From: Syntrophomonas sp. UBA4911
Lineage (GTDB): Bacteria; Bacillota; Syntrophomonadia; Syntrophomonadales; Syntrophomonadaceae
DNA: 21,828 nucleotides
Direction: 5' to 3'
Assembly: GCA_002398105.1 (NCBI GenBank)
Contig: DHCD01000109.1
Span: forward strand, 2,547-24,374
Under the pieces are notes generated by a model. It was not told the origin of the DNA. It saw only the letters and a list, made by a program, of their open reading frames with translations, and did not search any database. The translations under genes and the position numbers were made by a program. Shown piece by piece: positions 15,710 to 21,828 of the stretch. Position 1 is the first letter of the stretch, and every line of letters begins with the position of its first letter.

Positions 15710-15724
15710 TGGCACGCCTTTTGC
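15710..15724 (+). promoter_or_regulatory. Sigma-54 (-24/-12) promoter of the decarboxylase operon
   Basis: TGGCACG (15710-15716), CCTT, TTGC (15721-15724) followed by T matches the sigma-54 consensus TGGCACG-N4-TTGCW at every fixed position. The predicted start is near 15736, giving a leader of about 88 bases before ATG 15824. Confidence 0.9.
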
Positions 15725-15823
15725 TTTAAAGTCCAGCAGATAGCTTCTGGGCCCGGACCCTCAAATCAACCGCGGATGATGGGAGGATTAGCCCAATAAA
15801 TGGAACTGGAAGGAGAATTATGT

Positions 15824-17242
15824 ATGAGCAGCACACCCAGCACTAAGACGCGCGAGGAGTTGGCCGGTGAGTACAGGAAGGTTGTAAATCAGATTCTGAC
15901 TAATGACCGGAGGTTTACCGTAAAGGACGGCCATCTGATCTTCGACGGAGCTGATTTACATGCAATTGCTGAAAAATATCCCACTCCTGTTTATGTATAC
16001 TCGGAAAAAGAGATCCTCAGAAACTTAAGAGAGATTACCGACGCCTTTGCTTCCAGGCATAAAAATACCAAATGCTTCTATGCATCCAAAGCCTGTTCGG
16101 TCATGAAGATTTTAGATGTGATAAAACGAGCCGGTTCTTTTGTGGAAACCAACTCCAAATACGAAATCCAGAAAGCCTTGGATATAGGTTTTACCGGTGA
16201 CCAAATCGTATTTAACGGGGTGGTCAAAAAAGAATCGGATCTGGAGCTGGCTATTGCCAACGATCTCTATCTTATTAACTGTGACAGCTTTTATGAATTG
16301 GAGGTAATCAACCGGATTGCCAATCGTTTGCAGAAAACGGCCAATATTTGCATACGAGTAGAACCCAGCGTACCTTCTGCCACCCATCCCGGTCTGGTCA
16401 CTGCCTATCATGCCAAATCCGGCATAGACCTGCATGAAGCTGAAAAGATGTGCCGTATGATTATGGACATGCCTTATGTAAAGGCCAAAGGGCTGCATAT
16501 GCATGTGGGCGATCAGGTACCCGAAGTTGAACCTTTTGAGAAGGCTACCCGGGTTCTGGTGGAAGAGTCCATGCGTTTAGAAAAGGTCCTGGGAATAAAA
16601 TTCGAGCTCATCAATGTGGGAGGGGGCATTCCCACACCTTACCGTTATGGCCCGGGCGATGCTCTGGCTGACAATATGTATGGCGGTATCAACTCAGATG
16701 ATTTTGCCGAGGCCATTGTCAACGAAGTCCATAAATGGAGAGACGACATCGAAATCTGCATTGAGCCCGGCCGTAAAGTAGTAGGCAGCGCAGCAGTAAT
16801 GCTGACCACCTTATCCTGTGAAAAAACCAAAACCAATTATGGCGAAAACCACCAGGTTGAGGAAATCGTAGATTGGAAATTTGTTGATGCCGGTTATAGC
16901 GTATTTTGCGATCAGCTCCACTGGGGCTGGTATTTCAACCTGATTAATGCCAGCAAAGCCGGCAGCGCTTATAACGGCTGGATGAAACTGGCCGGCCCTC
17001 TCTGTGACGGCGGCGATTATTTCCATCAGGGAGTGGACGGAGAGTTCTTCCTCCTGCCCTCTGCTACCGAAGTGGGCGATGTCATGGCTTTTCTTGATGC
17101 CGGAGCTTACACCATCGAGAGTCAGACCGTCTACAACAATCGCCCCCGCACCGCCGTTCTGCTGGTTAACCAGCAGGGGAAAGTCCAATTGATCAGACGC
17201 GAAGACTCCTATGAAGATATGGTCGGTTACGATATTTACTAG
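15824..17242 (+). CDS. Fold-III PLP decarboxylase, candidate D-ornithine/D-lysine decarboxylase (DokD-like)
   Basis: A 472-residue enzyme of the LysA/ODC alanine-racemase fold. K89 (YASKACSV) should hold PLP; NVGGGIP at 264-270 and EPGR at 314-317 bind its phosphate; C394 in GPLCDGG and YNNRPR complete the active site across the dimer. The usual HIGSQ is HVGDQ (227-231). Sequence alone would suggest diaminopimelate decarboxylase, but the gene sits with a racemase and two amino-acid permeases under sigma-54 control, not in lysine synthesis. The same layout (from memory, Salmonella STM2360 DokD) supports D-ornithine or D-lysine to putrescine or cadaverine. ATG 15824 is chosen because AAGGAG (15810-15815) is eight bases upstream; ATG 15800 has no site. 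L-specific ODC or DAP activity remains possible. Confidence 0.8.
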   Translation: MSSTPSTKTREELAGEYRKVVNQILTNDRRFTVKDGHLIFDGADLHAIAEKYPTPVYVYSEKEILRNLREITDAFASRHKNTKCFYASKACSVMKILDVIKRAGSFVETNSKYEIQKALDIGFTGDQIVFNGVVKKESDLELAIANDLYLINCDSFYELEVINRIANRLQKTANICIRVEPSVPSATHPGLVTAYHAKSGIDLHEAEKMCRMIMDMPYVKAKGLHMHVGDQVPEVEPFEKATRVLVEESMRLEKVLGIKFELINVGGGIPTPYRYGPGDALADNMYGGINSDDFAEAIVNEVHKWRDDIEICIEPGRKVVGSAAVMLTTLSCEKTKTNYGENHQVEEIVDWKFVDAGYSVFCDQLHWGWYFNLINASKAGSAYNGWMKLAGPLCDGGDYFHQGVDGEFFLLPSATEVGDVMAFLDAGAYTIESQTVYNNRPRTAVLLVNQQGKVQLIRREDSYEDMVGYDIY

Positions 17243-17252
17243 AATCTGGCTT

Positions 17253-17277
17253 CCGGAGTCTGCTTATCAGACTCCGG
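17253..17277 (+). other. Intercistronic hairpin after the decarboxylase
   Basis: A perfect 10-bp stem, CCGGAGTCTG (17253-17262) with CAGACTCCGG (17268-17277), has a 5-base loop and no T-run. It lies between the decarboxylase stop and the permease ribosome site, so it may protect the upstream message or partly attenuate. Confidence 0.6.
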
Positions 17278-17302
17278 GTATAAATGAGAGGAGGCCGTCT
17301 TT

Positions 17303-18718
17303 ATGTCGGAAAATAAAGTTCTTGGTGTATCCGATATTGTATTAATGAATATAGTGGCTATTTTAAGTATTCGTCAGATCCCCAATGTGGCGCCATACGG
17401 AGCATCTTCGGTCATTCTGTGGATACTGGCGGCTTTAGGCCTGTTCGTGCCCCTGGCTATGGTTTGCGGCGAGCTCTCTACCGGTTGGCCCAAAGAAGGC
17501 GGCATATTTGTCTGGGTGAGAGAAGCCTATGGTCCTCGTATAGGCTGGATGTGCGCTTTCCTGTTCATATGCTGCTGCGTCCTGTTCTTCCCTATGATGC
17601 TGCAGTTTATGATGACCACCATTGCTTTCTGTTTTAACGAAAGCCTGGCTGCCAACAAAGTATTTATAGGTGTAAGTTCCATTATAATCTTTTGGATTCT
17701 TACCTTTATGAATATTTACGGTATGGAATGGACCAAAAAGATCAATAACTTCGGCGCCCTATTCGGAGTCATCGTTCCCGGTATCGTATTAATTCTTCTG
17801 GCTCTCTACTGGGTGGCCAGCGGGCACCCTATGCAGACTGACTACCAAACGGCTGCCAACTGGGTGCCGAACCTGGGCAAATGGAGTACCATAGTATTCC
17901 TTTCTTCCATGATGTTTGCTTTTGCCGGTATGGAAGTATCCCCCATGATAGCCGGACGCTGCAAAGATCCGCAAAAAGATTTTCCCAGAGCTATCTTTAT
18001 TTCCGCCATCATAATTGTGGGTATTTATATTCTCGGTACTATCGCCCTGAACACTATTTTCCCGGCCAATGACGCTAATATCATCGCCGGCATCATGCAG
18101 GGCATGAAGATGGCTTCAGTCAATCTGGGGGTTCCCTGGCTGCTGCCATTGATGGGCATATTGATCGCTATCGGAGCTTTGGGACAGATCAACTCCTGGC
18201 TGGTGGGTCCTATCTACATGTTAAATGTAGCTAATTCAGAACAGAATGTACTGGGAACCAAAATAAATGAAATGCATCCCAAATACAACACCCCTGCCTT
18301 TGCTCTGATCATAGAGGCCATCCTGGTATCGGTATTCTGTCTCTCCACCTTTGTATCACCCAGCATGGAGGCTGCTTACTGGACTCTGACCGCTTTAAAT
18401 ACTCTGTGTTACTTTATACCTTATCTTATGATGTTCTCCGCCTTCTATATTCTGCGGAAGAAATTCCCCGAGGTTAAGCGCAGTTTTAAAATCCCGGGCA
18501 AGGTTCTGCCCATCATACTTCCGGCCATGGGATTTATATCAATACTGTTTGCCATTATTCTCTTGTTTGTACCCCCGGATCAGATCGACCTTGGCAATCT
18601 GCTGGTATACGAACTGCAAATCGCAGGCGGAGGGGTGTTGTTTGCCCTGATCGGAGATATTCTGTATCAGAGAGCATTAAAGAAAAACCGTCAGGGGGGC
18701 AATCAGACCGCTGCCTAG
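17303..18718 (+). CDS. APC-superfamily amino-acid permease, likely amino acid/amine antiporter
   Basis: A 471-residue, 12-helix permease. The N-terminal half has the APC pattern of unwound helix 1 (SIRQIPNVAPYGASS at about 23-37) and CGELSTGWPKEGGIFVWV at about 55-72, which resembles the GadC-type glutamate:GABA antiporter group. Helix 6 carries FAFAGMEVSPM near 205-215. Its place directly after the decarboxylase suggests exchange of external amino acid for the amine product, as with PotE, CadB or GadC. GGAGG is eight bases before ATG 17303. The basic tail (RALKKNRQGGNQ) is cytoplasmic. Substrate is inferred from context only. Confidence 0.88.
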   Translation: MSENKVLGVSDIVLMNIVAILSIRQIPNVAPYGASSVILWILAALGLFVPLAMVCGELSTGWPKEGGIFVWVREAYGPRIGWMCAFLFICCCVLFFPMMLQFMMTTIAFCFNESLAANKVFIGVSSIIIFWILTFMNIYGMEWTKKINNFGALFGVIVPGIVLILLALYWVASGHPMQTDYQTAANWVPNLGKWSTIVFLSSMMFAFAGMEVSPMIAGRCKDPQKDFPRAIFISAIIIVGIYILGTIALNTIFPANDANIIAGIMQGMKMASVNLGVPWLLPLMGILIAIGALGQINSWLVGPIYMLNVANSEQNVLGTKINEMHPKYNTPAFALIIEAILVSVFCLSTFVSPSMEAAYWTLTALNTLCYFIPYLMMFSAFYILRKKFPEVKRSFKIPGKVLPIILPAMGFISILFAIILLFVPPDQIDLGNLLVYELQIAGGGVLFALIGDILYQRALKKNRQGGNQTAA

Positions 18719-18728
18719 TTATGAGGCG

Positions 18729-18754
18729 GGGCAGCGGCATCAGCTCCGCTGCCC
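18729..18754 (+). other. Intercistronic hairpin after the first permease
   Basis: A 9-bp perfect stem, GGGCAGCGG (18729-18737) with CCGCTGCCC (18746-18754), has an 8-base loop. No T-run follows. It is the second GC-rich hairpin in an intercistronic gap of this operon. Confidence 0.6.
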
Positions 18755-18790
18755 GGTTAAAGAGATTATAGACAAGAAGGAGTAATTATT

Positions 18791-19897
18791 ATGGCTTATC
18801 CGCAATTAGAGATAAATGTCAGAAAGTTGGAATATAATGCCCGGATGGAAGTAACCAATCTTAAAAAATCAGGAGTTACGGTTATGGGAGTAAACAAGGT
18901 TTTCAACGGCCTGCCCGAAACCGCCCTGGCCATCGTAAAAGGCGGAATCGAAACCGTCGCGGAATCCCGGGTGCACAATCTTAAGAAAATCAAGGATATA
19001 CCCTGCAAGAAATGCTTATTGCGCAGTCCTTTGATGAGTCAGATTGAGGATACGGTCAGATATGCCGACATATCCCTGAATTCGGAAATTGAAATCATCC
19101 GGGCCCTTTCCCGGGAAGCGGTACGGCAGAACAGAATTCATGAAATTCTTTTGATGATTGATATGGGCGACATTCGTGAAGGCATCTGGTATGAAAACGA
19201 GGCCGAAATTGAAGAAGTTATAAAGGAAATCAAAAGCCTGCCCCATTTGGAGATCTATGGACTGGGAACTAATTTTAACTGCTTCGGCACCGCACTGCCC
19301 ACGGTAAAGAACGGCAACGCTTTCTATCAATTGGCTCAAAGACTGGAGGAAAAATGCGCCGTCGAGTTCCAATACCTGTCGGCCGGGAACTGCACCAGTT
19401 ATCACCTGATTGACAAAGGTATATGGCCCCGGGGACTGAATCACCTTCGTATCGGCGGACTGCACCTGCACGGGATTGAATACGTCAGTATGAAGTATCT
19501 GGACGAATATTATCACTCGGACATGGATATAAACCGCGCTGTTTCCAATCTTTATATACTTAGAGCCGAAATCATTGAGTTAAATACCAAGCCCACCGTG
19601 CCGGTTGGGGAACTGGGAGTAGACGCCTTCCTGCAGAGCAAGACCTTTGAGGACCGGGGAAGACGCAAAAGGGCTCTGTTAGCAGTTGGGCGTCAGGACG
19701 TGCCATCAGAAAACTGCTGGCCGGTAGATGAGCAGATAAGCATCATGGGCCAAACCAGCGATCATACTCTGATTGATATAGAAGATTGTGATTATCAATA
19801 CCGGGTGGGGGATATCATCTCCTTCGAGCTGGATTATACGGCTCTGCTGGCTGCATGCAACTCTCCGGGGGTGGAAAAGGTTTTTGTAACGGATTGA
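18791..19897 (+). CDS. orr: Orr-type ornithine/alanine racemase, PLP-dependent
   Basis: A 368-residue fold-III racemase of the alanine/ornithine racemase family that includes clostridial ornithine racemase Orr. K36 (MGVNKVFNG) is the expected PLP lysine. The (alpha/beta)8 barrel covers about 1-235 (LSAGNCTSYHL at about 197-207; HLRIGGLHLHG at about 218-228 carries the phosphate-binding region), followed by a beta domain with AVGRQDVP and a C-terminal VGDIISFELDYTALLAA typical of Orr. It would interconvert L- and D-ornithine (or lysine), supplying D substrate to the decarboxylase two genes upstream. AAGGAG is eight bases before ATG 18791. True alanine or lysine racemase activity is an alternative. 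Confidence 0.82.
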   Translation: MAYPQLEINVRKLEYNARMEVTNLKKSGVTVMGVNKVFNGLPETALAIVKGGIETVAESRVHNLKKIKDIPCKKCLLRSPLMSQIEDTVRYADISLNSEIEIIRALSREAVRQNRIHEILLMIDMGDIREGIWYENEAEIEEVIKEIKSLPHLEIYGLGTNFNCFGTALPTVKNGNAFYQLAQRLEEKCAVEFQYLSAGNCTSYHLIDKGIWPRGLNHLRIGGLHLHGIEYVSMKYLDEYYHSDMDINRAVSNLYILRAEIIELNTKPTVPVGELGVDAFLQSKTFEDRGRRKRALLAVGRQDVPSENCWPVDEQISIMGQTSDHTLIDIEDCDYQYRVGDIISFELDYTALLAACNSPGVEKVFVTD

Positions 19898-19993
19898 TGC
19901 CATACGCGCCTGTATATTAAAAGGTAAGCTTAGCCTTACCCCAATAAGTAACTGCTTAAAAGAGTTGTTTGCAGGAGATTTAATTTCTTAAAC

Positions 19994-20027
19994 GGAGTCT
20001 CGAGAGGCAAAATACTCTTGGGACTCC
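19994..20027 (+). other. Hairpin in the racemase-permease gap
   Basis: A 13-bp stem with two G-U pairs (19994-20006 with 20015-20027, GGAGTC opposite GACTCC at its base) has an 8-base loop and no T-run. Its GGAGTC core repeats that of the 17253 hairpin. It may slow or partly end the transcript before the last permease gene. Confidence 0.55.
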
Positions 20028-20035
20028 CTTCCGCT

Positions 20036-20066
20036 TATTAAAACGTAAACTGATAGCGTTTTATTA
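20036..20066 (+). promoter_or_regulatory. Inverted repeat upstream of the last permease
   Basis: TATTAAAACG (20036-20045) and CGTTTTATTA (20057-20066) pair at 9 of 10 positions around an 11-base spacer. The gap 19898-20100 also holds GGTAAG-N6-CTTACC (19923-19940). No clear -35/-10 or -24/-12 promoter is seen, so this is only a candidate operator for separate control of the last gene. Confidence 0.35.
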
Positions 20067-20100
20067 AAATTGCCACTATAGCAAAAATGGGGGCAGAACT

Positions 20101-21534
20101 ATGGAAAACCATAAAGAAATTAATGACATACTTCCTGAATCCATGGGCTTAAAAAGGGACATGAAGGGCCGCCATCTTTTGATGATATCCATCGGGGGGA
20201 CTATCGGCTCGGGATTATTTATGGGAATCGGACACACCATTCATACCGCCGGCCCTCTGGGGGCGGTATTGGCCTATGTGGTAGGCGGATTGGTAATGTA
20301 CCTGGTGCTGCTCTGTCTGGGAGAACTGGCCTCTGCCATGCCCGTATCCGGGTCTTTTGCGACTTACGCCTACAGATTTATTTCTCCGGCCGCAGGTTTT
20401 GCTACCGGTTGGATCTACTGGTTGAGCTGGGCTTTATGTATAGCGGCTGATTTTACCGTTGCCGGTATCCTGATGAATGCCTGGGTACCCGAGGTTCCCA
20501 TTTATATATGGTGCGGCCTGTTTGCCAGTTTTCTTTCTATTCTGAACCTGCTGACCGTGAAGGCTTATGGCGAAACCGAGTACTGGTTTGCCAGTATTAA
20601 GGTAATAGCCATAGTCGCGTTTATCATTGCCGGAGCCGGATTAATACTGGGAGTGGGAGACAATCATCCTTTTATTGGTCTGCATAATTTCCATACCGGC
20701 CGGGGCTTGTTTCCCAATGGCATCAGCGCTGTTTTTATGACTATGCTGGTAGTGGTATTTTCATTTCAGGGAACCGAATTGGTCGGTATTGCCGCAGGGG
20801 AGTGCGAAGACCCGCGGAAGAATATTCCCAAGGTAACCAAAGCCGTAGTTTTCCGTATTATTATCTTCTTCTGGCTGGCAGTTGCAGTGCTGGCCGCCAC
20901 TATACCTTTTGAAAATGCCGGAGTTCTGGAGAGTCCTTTTGCCTACGTGTTTGGCATGACCGGCATCCCCTATGCCAAAGAACTGATGACTTTCGTTGTT
21001 CTCACGGCCGCCCTTTCTTCCGGCAATTCAGGTTTATATGCCTCATCCCGTCTATTATGGTCAATGGCCCGGCAGGGCCAGGCCCCCTCCTGGTGTGCAA
21101 AGTTAAACGCGCACGGAGTTCCTTACATTGCTATTTTGATTACAATAATAGTGGCATGTGCCTCCTTATTGACCAAGGCTATCGCTGCCGATACCGTCTA
21201 TCTGTTCTTAATATCCAGTACGGGTATGGCCGGTTGTTTAAGCTGGGTGGTCATCGCGGTATGCCAGTATAGATTCAGACAGGAGTTTCTGGCCGGCGGG
21301 GGAAAAATAGAGCAGCTTGTTTTTAAAAGCCCCTTCTTCCCGATCACCCCCATACTGGCAATAGTATTGAATATTGCGGTTATTTTGGGTTTATATCTCG
21401 ACCCTTCCAACCGGATGATGCTTTACTCGAGTTTGCTTGTCATTGCAGCTACCTATATAATCGGAATCCTGGTGGAAAAAAGAAAACCTCATCCTGAGCG
21501 GTTTAAATCCGAGGGTATAAAAAAAGCGTCTTAG
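20101..21534 (+). CDS. APC-superfamily permease, AAT/LysP type
   Basis: A 477-residue, 12-helix permease of the amino-acid-transporter (AAT) family that includes LysP. The helix-1 motif ISIGGTIGSGLFMGIG at about 30-45, GELASAMPVSGSFATYA at about 78-94, the helix-6 segment FQGTELVGIAAGECEDPRKN at about 223-242 and RLLWSMARQGQAP at about 318-330 are all characteristic. These permeases are proton-coupled importers, so it likely brings in L-lysine, L-ornithine or their D forms, complementing the exchanger upstream. GGGGG is seven bases before ATG 20101. It is separated by about 200 bases with hairpins from the racemase and may be partly independent of the operon. Confidence 0.9.
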   Translation: MENHKEINDILPESMGLKRDMKGRHLLMISIGGTIGSGLFMGIGHTIHTAGPLGAVLAYVVGGLVMYLVLLCLGELASAMPVSGSFATYAYRFISPAAGFATGWIYWLSWALCIAADFTVAGILMNAWVPEVPIYIWCGLFASFLSILNLLTVKAYGETEYWFASIKVIAIVAFIIAGAGLILGVGDNHPFIGLHNFHTGRGLFPNGISAVFMTMLVVVFSFQGTELVGIAAGECEDPRKNIPKVTKAVVFRIIIFFWLAVAVLAATIPFENAGVLESPFAYVFGMTGIPYAKELMTFVVLTAALSSGNSGLYASSRLLWSMARQGQAPSWCAKLNAHGVPYIAILITIIVACASLLTKAIAADTVYLFLISSTGMAGCLSWVVIAVCQYRFRQEFLAGGGKIEQLVFKSPFFPITPILAIVLNIAVILGLYLDPSNRMMLYSSLLVIAATYIIGILVEKRKPHPERFKSEGIKKAS

Positions 21535-21828
21535 CATCCAAACTCCACGCGATAGGCTTCTGCCTACTATTTTCATAGGTTGTTGCGGCCTGCAGCCATG
21601 GCCTTTAATAAGGAAAAAGTACGATGGCTGCAATCGGTTCTGTTGTCATTCTTGGGTTGCTCTTAAGGGAGCTGAAACAGATGCCGGTGTCAAATTATTC
21701 CTCCCCCTTTTATATTTTCTGTATACGGTATAATTAAAAAATGACAAATGTAAGAAATTTTTAAGAAATATATCCGCTTTTTCGTTAGAACCTTGGCTTA
21801 AAGTATGGTCAAGGCTCGGGGGTTAACC
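21535..21828. other. Downstream region with no convincing gene
   Basis: After the last permease I see a weak hairpin (TAGGC-TTCT-GCCTA at 21553-21566, then CTATTTTC), a perfect 9-bp inverted repeat TGCAGCCAT/ATGGCTGCA (21591-21599 and 21624-21632, 24 bases apart), and TATAAT (21729-21734) without a clear -35, perhaps a promoter for a gene beyond the window. Confidence 0.4.

Larger units (their letters stand above)
15331..15823. other. Divergent regulatory region between the activator and the decarboxylase operon
   Basis: This 493-base stretch has no gene. It holds two opposed -24/-12 promoters (15437-15451 minus; 15710-15724 plus), three ATGCCA/TTTTCG repeats, an array of TGCCA/TGGCA half-sites at 15502-15538, and smaller palindromes: AGGGTT-N11-AACCCT (15583-15605), GGCA-N9-TGCC (15640-15656) and CCCGAA-AA-TTCGGG (15672-15685). 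It is AT-richer between the promoters, as expected for a DNA-bending region in a sigma-54 switch. Confidence 0.7.

Noticed and set aside
15800..15823. Upstream ATG for the decarboxylase
   Set aside because: It has no ribosome site, while AAGGAG lies inside the added segment at the right distance from ATG 15824.
15824..17242. Diaminopimelate decarboxylase (lysA) of lysine synthesis
   Set aside because: The fold fits, but no other lysine-synthesis gene is near, the operon carries a racemase and two permeases under sigma-54, and the HIGSQ motif is changed. Not excluded by sequence alone.
21624..21737. 37-codon open frame after the last permease
   Set aside because: Its start lies inside one arm of an inverted repeat, the ribosome site is weak, and the C-terminal half reads like random sequence.

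Overview
The window reads as a chromosomal segment of an anaerobic or facultative member of the Bacillota (Clostridia/Negativicutes-like). Signs are strong AGGAGG-type ribosome binding sites with frequent TTG starts, a SigW-like ECF sigma factor with its anti-sigma factor, a CsoR-family repressor of the clostridial type, DUF6530 and YczE-like proteins, and mid-range GC content. The genus cannot be named from the sequence. I see no rRNA, tRNA, CRISPR array, insertion sequence or phage gene.

Region 1 (1-4373, + strand) is a metal-handling block: the tail of an unknown gene, a CDF cation efflux protein with a Mn-type metal site (128-1303), a CsoR-family repressor (1497-1772) and a CPC-type P1B ATPase (1909-3780). 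The repressor and the ATPase each have their own promoter overlapped by ATACCCC-type palindromes, so the repressor probably controls both itself and the pump. An isochorismatase-fold hydrolase follows and ends at a bidirectional terminator.

Region 2 (4502-7747) holds a minus-strand ECF sigma/anti-sigma pair with a candidate self-recognised promoter, a divergent Mrp/NBP35-type Fe-S scaffold ATPase with an 8-bp-arm palindrome upstream, and an unannotated 48-residue small protein with its own terminator.

Region 3 (7794-13816) is a mixed housekeeping/accessory stretch: an FAD oxidoreductase fused to a Rieske domain (-), a DUF6530 protein plus a degenerate GIY-YIG protein (+), a YczE-like membrane protein (+), a DEAD-box RNA helicase (-), and an EamA/DMT permease broken by one frameshift (-).

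Region 4 (13888-21534) is the most interesting. A PAS-AAA-Fis sigma-54 activator (-) diverges from a four-gene + operon: fold-III PLP decarboxylase, APC antiporter-like permease, Orr-type ornithine/alanine racemase, and a second APC permease of the LysP/AAT type. A near-perfect -24/-12 promoter lies in front of the decarboxylase and a second faces the activator. Between and around them lies an array of TGCCA/TGGCA half-sites and ATGCCA-TTTTCG repeats, candidate activator sites. The order and orientation match, from memory, the Salmonella STM2361-STM2357 locus encoding the D-ornithine/D-lysine decarboxylase DokD. The simplest model is import of L-ornithine or L-lysine, racemisation to the D form, decarboxylation to putrescine or cadaverine, and export of the amine by exchange, all switched on through sigma-54.
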